64,000 nucleotides of DNA from Pseudomonas fluorescens Q2-87 (GTDB lineage: Bacteria > Pseudomonadota > Gammaproteobacteria > Pseudomonadales > Pseudomonadaceae): contig NZ_CM001558.1 of NCBI RefSeq assembly GCF_000281895.1, positions 3,848,556 to 3,912,555 on the forward strand, read 5' to 3'. Of this stretch, positions 53,847-64,000 are shown one piece after another. The notes under the pieces were generated by a model. It was not told where the DNA came from, did not search any database, and saw nothing but the letters and a program-made list of their open reading frames with translations. The position numbers were made by a program, and so were the translations under genes. Numbering within the stretch: the first letter of the stretch is position 1; each line of letters opens with the position of its first letter.

Positions 53847-55199
53847 ATGAACACCCTCGCCCAACTCCGCGCCGGCCAGCTGTCAGGCATCACCCGGCTT
53901 GACCTGGCCTGCGGCCTGACGCAGTTCCCTCGGGAAATCTTCGACCTGGCCGATTCCCTCGAAGTGCTCAACCTCAGCGGTAACGCACTGGACACGCTGC
54001 CCGACGACCTGCATCGGCTGACCCGCCTGCGAGTGCTGTTCTGCTCGGACAATCGCTTCACTGAACTGCCCGAATGCCTGGGTCGTTGCGCGGCGCTGAC
54101 CATGGTCGGTTTCAAGGCCAACCGCATCGAGCGCGTAACCGGTGCCGCACTGCCGCCGCTGCTGCGCTGGCTGATCCTGACCGACAACAACCTTACCCAA
54201 TTGCCGGAGGAGCTGGGCCAGCGCCCGCATCTGCAGAAGCTGATGCTGGCCGGCAACTGTTTGCAGCAATTACCGGCTAGCCTGGCACAGTGTCATCGCC
54301 TCGAACTGTTGCGCATCGCCGCCAACCAATTGACCGAACTGCCGCAGTGGTTGCTGGAACTGCCGAGCCTCAGTTGGCTGGCCTACGCCGGTAACCCGCT
54401 GGAAACCCAGGCCGACGCCGCGGCGTTGAATACAACGACGCTCATCGACTGGTCGCAGTTGGACCTGCAACAACAGTTGGGCAAAGGCGCATCCGGGGTC
54501 ATTCACCAGGCACTGTGGCAATCGCCGGGCCAAGTCGCCTGCAACGTCGCGGTGAAACTGTACAAGGGCCAGATGACCAGCGACGGCTCGCCATTGCACG
54601 AAATGCATGCCTGCATCACTGCTGGACAGCATCCGAACCTGATTGATGTGCTGGGCCAGGTCGACGGGCATCCCGAGCAACAGGCCGGCCTGGTGATGGC
54701 ACTGATCGAGCCCAGCTACCGCAACCTGGCCGGGTTGCCGAGCCTGGCATCGTGCACTCGCGATGTGTATGCCGACGGGCTAAGCCTGAGCGCCCCGGTG
54801 GCGTTGCGCATGGCCCACGGCATCGCCTCGGTGGCAGCGCACCTGCATCGCCAGGGCATTACCCATGGGGATCTCTACGGGCACAATATTTTGTTCAATG
54901 ATCAAGGCCACTGCCTGCTGGGGGACTTTGGCGCGGCGTCGTTCCACGCCATTGCCGACAGCGTGCAAACCCGCGCACTGCAACGCATCGAGGTACGGGC
55001 CTTCGGGATTTTGTTGGAGGAATTGTTGGCGCGGATCGAACCGGTGCTCAATGCCGTGGAACTGACCACGTTGCAGGACCTACAGGCGCGCTGCTGTCAG
55101 CCAGAGGTGCTGGCGCGACCGGGGTTCGATGAGATTGAAGGTATATTGCGCAACCGTGGCAAGGGAACAAGCTCCCTGGCCACAGTGGATGGGGTGTAG
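53847..55199 (+). CDS. Leucine-rich repeat protein fused to a protein-kinase-like domain
   Basis: A 450-residue cytosolic fusion. Residues 16-185 are leucine-rich repeats of the bacterial L-x-x-LPxxL type (for example LEVLNLSGNALDTLPDDL and LLELPSLSWLAYAGNPL). Residues 200-430 are a kinase domain: glycine loop GKGASG at 212-217, VAVK with Lys237, and HGDLYGHN at 340-347, where the usual HRD Arg is Gly but the catalytic Asp342 and Asn347 remain, and DFG at 360-362. Such LRR-kinases occur in pseudomonads with unknown partners. The last 14 residues are encoded by a REP palindrome, which suggests a lost original stop. Confidence 0.85.
   Translation: MNTLAQLRAGQLSGITRLDLACGLTQFPREIFDLADSLEVLNLSGNALDTLPDDLHRLTRLRVLFCSDNRFTELPECLGRCAALTMVGFKANRIERVTGAALPPLLRWLILTDNNLTQLPEELGQRPHLQKLMLAGNCLQQLPASLAQCHRLELLRIAANQLTELPQWLLELPSLSWLAYAGNPLETQADAAALNTTTLIDWSQLDLQQQLGKGASGVIHQALWQSPGQVACNVAVKLYKGQMTSDGSPLHEMHACITAGQHPNLIDVLGQVDGHPEQQAGLVMALIEPSYRNLAGLPSLASCTRDVYADGLSLSAPVALRMAHGIASVAAHLHRQGITHGDLYGHNILFNDQGHCLLGDFGAASFHAIADSVQTRALQRIEVRAFGILLEELLARIEPVLNAVELTTLQDLQARCCQPEVLARPGFDEIEGILRNRGKGTSSLATVDGV
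55156..55183. repeat. REP palindrome inside the 3' end of the LRR-kinase gene
   Basis: GTGGCAAGGGA-ACAAGC-TCCCTGGCCAC: an 11-bp stem with one mismatch, the REP type seen at 42584 and 53659. It codes for the C-terminal residues RGKGTSSLATV. Confidence 0.75.
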
Positions 55200-55203
55200 T
55201 CGT

Positions 55204-55908
55204 TTAACCGGCCAACCCGACAAACATGTCCTGCACGTCATCGTGGTTGTCGAGGCCCTCGAGGAAGGCTTCGACTTCGGCCATCTGCTCGTCGGTCAAA
55301 CCGCTGACCGGGTTTTTCGGCTGATAGCCGAGCTTGGCCGACAAGACGGTAAAACCCTGCTCCGGCAGTGCTTTCTGCACCGCATCGAGGTCAGCCGGGT
55401 CGGTCAGGAACAGCGTCGCGCCGTCTTCACCTGGCTCGAAATCCTGCGCGCCCGCCTCGATGGCCGCCATTTCTGGATCGGCATCCGGGCTGTCCGGTGC
55501 GGCCTCGATCATGCCGACATGGTTGAAGTCCCACGCCACCGAACCCGAAGCGCCCAGTTGGCCCTTGCGGAACGCGACACGGATCTCGGCAACGGTACGG
55601 TTGATGTTATCAGTCACGCATTCGACGATCAGCGGCACCTGATGCGGGGCGAACCCTTCGTAGGTGACGCGGTGGTATTGCACGGTCTCACCGAGCTGGC
55701 CGGAACCTTTCTTGATCGCGCGCTCCAGGGTCTCGCGGGGCATCGAGGCCTTTTTCGCCTGCTCGACCACCAGGCGCAAGTGTGCGTTGGTGGCGGTATC
55801 GGCGCCGTTACGCGCGGCAATGGTGATTTCTTTCACCAACTTGCCGAAAATCTTGCCCTTGGCGTTGGCAGCCGCTTCTTTGTGTTTAACCTTCCACTGT
55901 GCGCCCAT
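55204..55908 (-). CDS. YebC/PmpR-family transcriptional regulator
   Basis: A 234-residue DUF28-family protein: [29 protein letters not shown] at the start (described in parts), [12 protein letters not shown] and [28 protein letters not shown]. The fold binds DNA in PmpR and acts on ribosome stalling in some members. It is the shorter paralogue type of pseudomonads (YeeN-like, lacking the MAGHSKW start of canonical YebC). Single gene. Confidence 0.88.
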   Translation of the reverse strand: MGAQWKVKHKEAAANAKGKIFGKLVKEITIAARNGADTATNAHLRLVVEQAKKASMPRETLERAIKKGSGQLGETVQYHRVTYEGFAPHQVPLIVECVTDNINRTVAEIRVAFRKGQLGASGSVAWDFNHVGMIEAAPDSPDADPEMAAIEAGAQDFEPGEDGATLFLTDPADLDAVQKALPEQGFTVLSAKLGYQPKNPVSGLTDEQMAEVEAFLEGLDNHDDVQDMFVGLAG

Positions 55909-56126
55909 TACTCACTCTCTTGTCTGACGCGCCGAGACATCTGCCGGCCGGCGCTGTGGCGCAAGTTTATACGGCCTAAACCGGCTGATCGACCAAAAAA
56001 TTCAGCCGATGGAATCAACATTTTCACAGCGTGTCGTAGGGCTTTTCTGAAATAGAGCCTTCCCCGCAGCGTTCCTCCCTGCGGTTTCGTACCCTCTGCG
56101 CCTTTCTCCCGTACCTGAGAGTCGCG

Positions 56127-57533
56127 ATGCGCAACGACACGGAAAGCCCCTTCAGCCTGACACTCACGCAAAGCGACTTGCAGCTGCAAGTATTGCGGTT
56201 CAATGGCCGCGAAGCCCTTAACCAACCCTACCGATTCGAACTCGAATTGATCGGCCTGGCACCTGCGTTGAACCCGGACAGGCTGCTGGGACAACCGGCC
56301 TTCCTGCGCCTGGAGAGCGAATCGGGCATTCATGGCGTCGTTCAGAGTGTCAGCCTGAGCGATCGGGGCGCGCACCGGGTCGGCTATCGCATCACGCTGG
56401 TTCCGTACTTGCAGCGCCTGGAACAAGACCCACGGCGACGGGTGTTCTCCGGGCTCAGCGTCGTGCAGGTGCTGCAGCGTCTGCTGGAGGAAAACGCGCT
56501 GCCCCCCAGCAGTTACCGTTTCGAGCTGCCTCACGGGCAATACCCGCGACAGCCGTTCTGCATCCAATACGAGGAAAGCGATCTGGCGTTCTTGCAGCGG
56601 TTATGCGAAGCAGAAGGCATTCACTACCACTTCGAACACGCTCCCCAGGGCCACGTGCTGGTGTTCGCCGAGGACCCGAAAAGCTTTCCCGCCCAGGTGA
56701 TCGAGCTGCCTGTTCGGTCCAGCGATGCTTTGCAACCGGCCATCAAGCGGATGTATATGCGTCACCATCATGTCAGGCCCGACCCGCCCTTCGGGTTCAG
56801 TGACCGGGGCATGACCGATGCGCAATCCATGGCGGCGAATCAACATCTTGGCGACGCCGGCCACGAGGCCCTGCGTGGCGACCCGGTGCTGGCCCACCGT
56901 TACCAGACTGTTCGCCGCCACCTTGAACGGTTGCGCTGCCGACAACGGGAGATCCACGGCCACAGCACCCAACCGACCCTGGGCAGCGGCTACATCGTCC
57001 AGGTGTCCGGGCATCCGGTTTCCACCTTCAACGATCAATGGCTGATCACCGAGGTGCAGCATCGCGGGCGGCAGTTCTCGATTCTTGAACCGAACCTGCC
57101 CGCCATCCCGCCGGGCGGGGCATACCGCAACCGGTTCGTTGCAATTCCCTGGTCCACCGTATTCAGGCCAGCCCTTAAACAGCCCAAGCCCTGCATCCCC
57201 GGGTACCATCTGGCTCATGTGCCAGGACGCGCCGGCCAACCGGTCATGACCGATGAGCACGGCCACGTCACGGTCAACCTGTGGAGGCCGGGCCAAGAAA
57301 GCATCACGCTGCCCGTGTCGCGGCTGACACAGGCGGGCAGCCCTGTGCTGGTGGCCGGCAGCGAAGTGCTGGTGAGTTTCCTCGACGGCGACCCCGACCG
57401 ACCGGTGTTGTGCCCGGGAGCGATCGATTCCGGCGCAGGACCGGCCGCCGCGCCACCCAAACCACCTCGGGGCAGTAGTGACCCGGGGCCGCTGCTGGAC
57501 TGGCTCCTGAACCCGCCAGACCTCAACCCCTGA
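56127..57533 (+). CDS. vgrG: Short orphan VgrG (type VI secretion spike, TssI)
   Basis: A 468-residue VgrG: the gp27-like base (FRFNGREALNQPYRFELEL region near 25 and YEESDLAFLQRLCEAEGIHYHFEH near 150-175) followed by the gp5-like OB fold (GQPVMTDEHGHVTVNLWRPGQ near 375-395, and SPVLVAGSEVLVSFLDGDPDRPVL). Canonical VgrG proteins run to about 650 residues with a C-terminal beta-helix needle; here it stops after the OB fold and a proline-rich tail (PPKPPRGSSDPG). No effector, PAAR, tap/eag or tss gene is adjacent, so it is an orphan. Its function would rely on a T6SS elsewhere. Confidence 0.85.
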   Translation: MRNDTESPFSLTLTQSDLQLQVLRFNGREALNQPYRFELELIGLAPALNPDRLLGQPAFLRLESESGIHGVVQSVSLSDRGAHRVGYRITLVPYLQRLEQDPRRRVFSGLSVVQVLQRLLEENALPPSSYRFELPHGQYPRQPFCIQYEESDLAFLQRLCEAEGIHYHFEHAPQGHVLVFAEDPKSFPAQVIELPVRSSDALQPAIKRMYMRHHHVRPDPPFGFSDRGMTDAQSMAANQHLGDAGHEALRGDPVLAHRYQTVRRHLERLRCRQREIHGHSTQPTLGSGYIVQVSGHPVSTFNDQWLITEVQHRGRQFSILEPNLPAIPPGGAYRNRFVAIPWSTVFRPALKQPKPCIPGYHLAHVPGRAGQPVMTDEHGHVTVNLWRPGQESITLPVSRLTQAGSPVLVAGSEVLVSFLDGDPDRPVLCPGAIDSGAGPAAAPPKPPRGSSDPGPLLDWLLNPPDLNP

Positions 57534-57719
57534 CGCAACGCCGGGGTCCGCTGAATGGCGTTGCCACCTGGCAGCTCTACCACCCTAGTACCCATCATCC
57601 ATTGTCCGGCCGAGCCGGCAAAACTGATCTGGCTCATGCAAACCCAACGAAACCGGCATACAGTGGACGACAACGCTGCTCAAGACGGCGCTCTACCCTG
57701 ATAGTTGGAGATACCCGCA

Positions 57720-58268
57720 ATGCCCTGGAAAAACTCAGAAAGCCGCTACAGTACCGTCACGGTGACCCTGCATTGGCTGATGCTGGTCCTGCTGGCCGTG
57801 GTCTATGCCTGCATCGAATTCCGGGGCATATTTCCGAAGGGAAGCGGCGGTCGGACCCTGATCAAGGAAGCGCATTTCATGCTCGGCCTGACGGTGTTCC
57901 TGCTGGTCTGGCTGCGCCTGTTCGCCCGCAGCATGGGCAAGGCACCGGCGATTTTCCCGGCTTCGCCTGCATGGCAAACCTTTCTGGCGCGCCTGATGCA
58001 CTGGGCGTTGTACCTGTTCATGATCGCCATGCCGCTGCTGGGCTGGTTGATCACCAGTGCCGAAGGCCACCAGGTGATGTTCTACGGCTTCGATCTGCCG
58101 TTGCTCATCGATCAGGACAAGAATTTCGCCAAGCAACTGGAAGGCTGGCATGTGCTGGGCGGCACTATCGGCTATTGGCTGATCGGCCTGCATGCCTTGG
58201 CGGGCCTGTACCATCACTATGTGGTGCGCGACAACACGCTCTTGCGGATGATGCCCAAACGCGGTTGA
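57720..58268 (+). CDS. Cytochrome b561-type membrane protein
   Basis: A 182-residue di-haem membrane protein with four hydrophobic segments and histidines at VTLHWLMLV (about 22), KEAHFMLG (about 55), ARLMHWALY (about 98) and GLHALAGLYHHYVV (about 160). Same family as the b561 at 42624 but a separate copy. Transfers electrons across the membrane; partner unknown. GGAG lies 9 nt before the ATG. Confidence 0.85.
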   Translation: MPWKNSESRYSTVTVTLHWLMLVLLAVVYACIEFRGIFPKGSGGRTLIKEAHFMLGLTVFLLVWLRLFARSMGKAPAIFPASPAWQTFLARLMHWALYLFMIAMPLLGWLITSAEGHQVMFYGFDLPLLIDQDKNFAKQLEGWHVLGGTIGYWLIGLHALAGLYHHYVVRDNTLLRMMPKRG

Positions 58269-58275
58269 TGGACAG

Positions 58276-59214
58276 CTATTGAAACCCTCGGCGGCCTTGC
58301 AAGCCGCCCGTGTGGACAAAGATCAAGCGGGTGCCCGGAGCAAGACGCCCTGCCTCGACCTGTGCCTTGAGCAGCATCAAGGCCTTGCCGGTGTACAGCG
58401 GCTCCAATTCGATGGCATCCGTGGCCTGAATAAACTCGCTCAGTTCGCCATCGACCTGGGCAAACCCGCCACGGCTACCGTCGAACAACGTGTATTGAGG
58501 CTTGGAGAGCCCCGCCGCCTCCACGATGCGTTCGACCTGCTGCGCCACGCCATGGTCCTCGGGCACGGCCAGTACACCGTAGACCGGGCGCTTGCCGGCC
58601 TCGGCCAGCACCAGCCCCGCCAGCGACGTTCCAGTGCCGCAGGCCAGCCACCAACCGTGATAATCCGTCCACCCCAACGCCGCCAACTGCTCGCGGGCAT
58701 CGGCGACCCAGGCCATGCAGCCCTGCGCGCCGGGTAAGCCTGAACCGCCCTCCGGCACCGGATGCAACCTTGGGTAGCGCGCCCGCCAAGGCTCCCAGAA
58801 ATCCGCAGCATGACGTCCACGGTATCCGCCGTAGCCCAACCAGTGCAGGTCCATGCCGAACGCTTGGAGGTCGAGCACCGTGGGTGTTTCCCGAGGATGA
58901 CCGCGCAGCAGCCCGACCGTTGGAAAACCGAAGCGCTTGCCGGCCGCCGCCAACGCATGCAAATGATTGGAATAGGCGCCGCCCAGGCTCATGATCCCCT
59001 CGGCACCGACCTCATGGGCGGCACGCAAATGATGGACAAGCTTGAACCACTTGTTCCCGCTGATCAGTAGATCGATACGGTCCAGACGCAGCGCTGCGAC
59101 TTCAATTCCGGCACGGGCTAGCCAGTCCAGATGAAGGCGTTCGAGTCGGGGCTGGGGATGCCAGTCGAGGGCGGGAAGCAGCATTGCGGCGGGCCGGGAG
59201 AAAGATGCCGGCAT
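58276..59214 (-). CDS. PLP-dependent 1-aminocyclopropane-1-carboxylate deaminase/D-cysteine desulfhydrase family enzyme
   Basis: A 312-residue fold-type-II PLP enzyme. The PLP Lys55 is in LISGNKWFKL, followed by GGAYSNHLHALAAAGKRFGFPTVGLLRG; the Ser that contacts PLP is in this run. ACGTGTSLAGLVLA is the phosphate loop. Members break D-cysteine or ACC to ammonia and a keto acid; the two activities cannot be told apart from this sequence alone. ATG at 59214 is used; an internal ATG at 59184 would remove 10 residues. Confidence 0.85.
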   Translation of the reverse strand: MPASFSRPAAMLLPALDWHPQPRLERLHLDWLARAGIEVAALRLDRIDLLISGNKWFKLVHHLRAAHEVGAEGIMSLGGAYSNHLHALAAAGKRFGFPTVGLLRGHPRETPTVLDLQAFGMDLHWLGYGGYRGRHAADFWEPWRARYPRLHPVPEGGSGLPGAQGCMAWVADAREQLAALGWTDYHGWWLACGTGTSLAGLVLAEAGKRPVYGVLAVPEDHGVAQQVERIVEAAGLSKPQYTLFDGSRGGFAQVDGELSEFIQATDAIELEPLYTGKALMLLKAQVEAGRLAPGTRLIFVHTGGLQGRRGFQ

Positions 59215-59249
59215 CTTAGCAGCTGGATGCGACTTCAAGCCGTTCCCCG

Positions 59250-59340
59250 GTGGAAACGAGCTTGCTCGCGATAGCGGCAGTCCAGCTTGAATCGTTGCTG
59301 AATGTACCGTCGTCATCGCGAGCAAGCTCGCTCCCTCAGG
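59250..59340. repeat. REPIN
   Basis: GTGGAAACGAGCTTGCTCGCG (59250-59270) faces ATCGCGAGCAAGCTCGCTCC (59315-59334). Upstream of the PLP gene and downstream of fadH. Confidence 0.82.
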
Positions 59341-59369
59341 GGGAATGGGCCGTTCTACCGGTCTGCGCC

Positions 59370-61430
<2,061 letters not shown>

Positions 61431-61655
61431 TCACGGAAAATGCGGAAGCTCTGCGGCTTCCCTCAGTCATGCCGACAGACTAAGAGCCGGTGTGCAGCCG
61501 CTCAATGACCGTAACTGACAAGTTGATGATCAAAATGCGCAACTCCTGGGGACTACAATAAGCGCGCGCCCTTCGCTAATCCTTTGTTTTACCGTAACCT
61601 GCCCCTAGTTCCTGATGAAAAATCACGCACCTGCAAACGGCCGCTGACTGTCCCC

Positions 61656-62786
61656 ATGCGCAAAATTCTGTACCTGCTGTTCTCACTGGCCTTGATGGCC
61701 GTCCTCGTCACCTATGCACTGTGGACGACGGATCGCCCGGCGGGTCATTACCTGTCAGACCTGCGGATCAACCTGGCCGTCGACCAGGGCGCTCCCGCCG
61801 ACCGCGGCAACCTGCTGGGCATCCAGCCTGAATTGTTCCCCACCGACTACCAAAGCCCCGAGCGCCTGCATCGAAAACTGGCGGCCTATTTGCAAACTGC
61901 CCGCGACCAGGGTTTTCTCAACGAAAAGACCGTCGTCGTGCTGCCCGAGCACATCGGCACATGGCTGATGATCAACGATGAAAAGGACGAGCTGTATCAG
62001 GCCGCCACGTTGAAGGAGGCCATGAACTGGCTGGCAGCCAGCAACCCGCTGGCCTTTATCCGAGCATTGGTCAGTGCCCAGGGGGATAACCGACTCGACG
62101 ATGCCTATCTGCGCATGAAAGCCGACCGCATGGCCCATGACTATCAGGCACTGTTCGGCGGGCTGGCCAAGGAATTCGGCGTCACCTTGGTGGCAGGGTC
62201 CATCGTATTGCCCGAGCCCAGCGTCAGCGAGGGCGAACTGAAAATTGGCCGCGGCGCCCTGTACAACGCCAGCCTGGTGTTCGGCAGCGACGGTCGGCCA
62301 ATCGGCCAGCCCCAACGCCAGCGTCATCCAGTATTCGAGCAGCAGGATGTGCTGGGGGCTGCCCCGCCGGATACGACTCACGTCGTCGATACGCCTGCCG
62401 GACGCCTGGGCGTGCTGATCGGCAGCGACAGTTGGTACCCGGTCCACTACCGGCAGCTCAACGACCAGGGCGCCCAATTGATAGCGGTGCCCGCGTTCGT
62501 CACTGGCCGAGGCACATGGGACAAGCCTTGGGGCGGTTACAAAGGCTTGTCCACGCCAAGCGAAGTGAGCCTCAAGCCCGGAGAAGTGAGTGAAGGCCAG
62601 GCCTGGCATCGCCTGACACTGATCAGCCAGTTGCCAATCAGTCAGGCCCGCGGAGGCGTCAGCGTGTTCCTGCGCGGCCAGTTCTGGGACAGCGGCAGCG
62701 CCGGCCAGAGTTTTATCAGCCACAACGGCCAACAGTTCCCTGATGGCGAAGCCCGTGGCGCCCGCCTGCTGAACCTGTGGCTGTGA
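61656..62786 (+). CDS. Nitrilase-fold membrane-anchored protein without the catalytic Cys and Lys
   Basis: A 376-residue protein with an N-terminal membrane segment (about residues 4-24), so its body lies in the periplasm. It has the carbon-nitrogen hydrolase fold. Of the E-K-C triad the Glu is kept (Glu98 in VVLPEHIG). The Cys position, expected in LIC-x-D, reads GVLIGSDSWYP with Gly256. The Lys region reads GQPQRQRHPVF with no Lys. It is therefore a pseudo-nitrilase, or its chemistry differs. From memory, pseudomonad homologues share this change, so it is probably old. It forms a unit with the AraC regulator 2 nt downstream. Confidence 0.78.
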   Translation: MRKILYLLFSLALMAVLVTYALWTTDRPAGHYLSDLRINLAVDQGAPADRGNLLGIQPELFPTDYQSPERLHRKLAAYLQTARDQGFLNEKTVVVLPEHIGTWLMINDEKDELYQAATLKEAMNWLAASNPLAFIRALVSAQGDNRLDDAYLRMKADRMAHDYQALFGGLAKEFGVTLVAGSIVLPEPSVSEGELKIGRGALYNASLVFGSDGRPIGQPQRQRHPVFEQQDVLGAAPPDTTHVVDTPAGRLGVLIGSDSWYPVHYRQLNDQGAQLIAVPAFVTGRGTWDKPWGGYKGLSTPSEVSLKPGEVSEGQAWHRLTLISQLPISQARGGVSVFLRGQFWDSGSAGQSFISHNGQQFPDGEARGARLLNLWL

Positions 62787-62788
62787 AC

Positions 62789-63826
62789 ATGAAGCCACAA
62801 CCAATGCGCCTGGGGGACTTGTCGGTGGGCTTCGTCCACAGCCTGGCCGATGCGGTTGCCAGCCACGGCCAGGACCCCCTGCCCTTGCTTGAACAGTACG
62901 GCCTCGATGCGGCGCGCCTGGCCGAGCCCGGCGCAAGGCTGTCGATCCCACGCTACATGCGCCTGGGGCATGCCGCGATTCAACTGACCGACGATCCGGC
63001 CCTGGGCCTGCGCATGGGTCGGCTGAGCCGTCTGAGCCAGGCAGGGCTAGCGGGTGTTACCGCAGCCCAGGCACCGACCGTGCGAGAGGCAGCCCGTTGC
63101 ATGACCCGCTTCGAGCCGCTGTATGGCTCCAACTACCGCGGCCAGTCCAGTTTTCATGAGGATGCCCGCGGCGCCTGGCTAAGGTTCTATTCCATCAACC
63201 CCTACAACGCCTATAACCGCTTCGTCGTGGATTCGATAATCGCCGGCTGGCTTGCGCAACTCTCCAGCGTCGGTGGCGTCGCGCTGCGCCCCGAACGCAT
63301 CGACATCGAATTCGAAGAACCGGTCTATATGGATGCCTACCGCATCCTCGGTGACTGCCCGATCCAGTTTGGCGCCGAACAGAACCAACTGCGCCTGGGC
63401 CTGGACAGCCTCGCCCAACGCAATCCGCAGCATTGCCCCAGTACCTGGCAACACCTGCTTCAGTTGTGCGAACGGGAATTGGAACAGCTGACCCGCACGC
63501 GCAGCCTGCGTGAACGCATCATCCAGATGCTGGGGCCATTGCTCAACGGCGGTCGGGAACCCGGACTGGAAGAAATGGCGGCTCGCCTGAAATTGCCGAC
63601 CTGGACGCTACGTCGCAAGCTGGCCGAAGAAGGCACGCAATTTCGCGCCATCCTCAACGACACCCGCCGCGACCTGGCGATGACCTACATACGCGATACT
63701 GAACTGGCGTTCGGTGAAATCGCCTACTTGCTGGGATTCGCCTCAGCCGAGGCCTTTCAACGTGCCTTCAAGCGCTGGAACGACCAGACGCCGGGAGAGT
63801 TTCGTCGCGGCCACCGGATCAACTGA
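62789..63826 (+). CDS. AraC-family regulator with arabinose-binding-like N-terminal domain
   Basis: A 345-residue regulator of the OruR/VirF-like AraC group: a large N-terminal ligand domain (about residues 10-210; SIPRYMRLGHAAIQLTDDPALGLRMG) and a C-terminal DNA-binding pair of helix-turn-helix motifs (about 250-340: LKLPTWTLRRKLAEEG and GEIAYLLGFASAEAFQRAFKRWN). ATG 62789 lies 2 nt after the stop of the nitrilase-like gene; starts at 62783 (GTG) or 62804 are possible. It probably regulates the pair or a nearby operon. Confidence 0.85.
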   Translation: MKPQPMRLGDLSVGFVHSLADAVASHGQDPLPLLEQYGLDAARLAEPGARLSIPRYMRLGHAAIQLTDDPALGLRMGRLSRLSQAGLAGVTAAQAPTVREAARCMTRFEPLYGSNYRGQSSFHEDARGAWLRFYSINPYNAYNRFVVDSIIAGWLAQLSSVGGVALRPERIDIEFEEPVYMDAYRILGDCPIQFGAEQNQLRLGLDSLAQRNPQHCPSTWQHLLQLCERELEQLTRTRSLRERIIQMLGPLLNGGREPGLEEMAARLKLPTWTLRRKLAEEGTQFRAILNDTRRDLAMTYIRDTELAFGEIAYLLGFASAEAFQRAFKRWNDQTPGEFRRGHRIN

Positions 63827-63857
63827 GCTTCAAGCTTGCCGCTTGCCAGCAGTCGCC

Positions 63858-63944
63858 TCAGAGCTCCGTGGCATCTTCGGCGGGTTCCAGCGGGTCCAGT
63901 TCATACGCCTGGTATTCCAGCAGCTCTTCCTGATAATCGTCCAT
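63858..63944 (-). CDS. Small acidic protein (28 residues)
   Basis: A 28-codon ORF on the minus strand with a strong Shine-Dalgarno GGGGAAGGA about 7 nt before its ATG. The product begins MDDYQEELLEYQAYELDPLE and ends DATEL: over a third of the residues are Asp or Glu, with a helical pattern of Leu, Tyr and Glu. The strong site, ATG and acid composition argue that it is real. A convergent AraC gene ends 32 nt away. Upstream of it, at 63962, a minus-strand TAA ends a frame (…GHWFR) that runs out of the window; that may be a truncated neighbour. Confidence 0.6.
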   Translation of the reverse strand: MDDYQEELLEYQAYELDPLEPAEDATEL

Positions 63945-64000
63945 TACGCGTCCTTCCCCTGTTATCGAAACCAATGCCCTGATGGCGCTGGAATCAGCAT

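Noticed and set aside
63962..64000. Minus-strand frame entering the window edge and ending in TAA at 63962
   Set aside because: Only 12 codons are visible; it could be the end of a neighbour or chance. Not listed as a gene.

Overview
The window is chromosomal DNA of a Pseudomonas, most likely of the P. fluorescens group. The GC-rich dense coding, the liu leucine-degradation locus joined to a crcY-type sRNA gene, a PrrF sRNA behind a Fur box, a tsx/nup nucleoside operon and many short REP/REPIN palindromes all point that way. There are no rRNA or tRNA genes, no IS or prophage core and no CRISPR array. The only mobile-type DNA is the REP family.

Layout. 0-7.3 kb is housekeeping: a DUF1615 lipoprotein, an E. 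coli-like three-cysteine HemB, the phzF-like/GST pair, a histidine phosphatase and the selD-mnmH selenouridine operon. 7.3-19 kb holds nucleoside uptake (tsx, nup) behind a PurR-like operator, two YdcZ-type transporters with a LysR regulator, a partial copy of the aot (arginine/ornithine) transport operon with only J-like and O-like genes, ftrA/rhodanese, and cobF with a phosphatase. 19.2-27.5 kb is a catabolic island under an RpiR regulator: isochorismatase-fold hydrolase, glutamine-synthetase-like ligase, N-formylglutamate-amidohydrolase-like deacylase, APC permease, an AruF/AruG-like succinyltransferase pair and an oxaloacetate-decarboxylase-like lyase. Its substrate is not evident and it is the best candidate for an undescribed pathway.

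27.7-39.8 kb is the branched-chain acyl-CoA region: an acyl-CoA dehydrogenase with a LysR regulator, then liuR-liuE, crcY, an acyl-CoA synthetase and liuABCD. LiuR-type palindromes lie before liuR and, in duplicate, between the synthetase and liuA. crcY lies between liuE and the synthetase with a sigma-54 promoter and CbrB-like upstream sites, so leucine catabolism is physically joined to catabolite-repression control.

39.8-45.7 kb: a PrtR-like regulator that lacks its peptidase serine, a DUF6124 gene, prrF, an M14 carboxypeptidase, and an ECF sigma/anti-sigma pair divergent from a catalase-like protein and a cytochrome b561. Both directions carry the same ECF-type promoter. 45.8-53.6 kb: an IclR regulator divergent from a polyamine-type ABC importer whose operon also encodes a heterotrimeric FAD/Fe-S amino-acid or amine dehydrogenase. 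53.8-64 kb: an LRR-kinase fusion whose reading frame ends in a REP element, a YebC-family regulator, an orphan short VgrG, a cytochrome b, a PLP-dependent deaminase/desulfhydrase, fadH, a nitrilase-fold protein lacking its catalytic Cys and Lys, an AraC regulator and a 28-residue acidic ORF. Functions are assigned from motifs and remembered family sequences; no database search was run.
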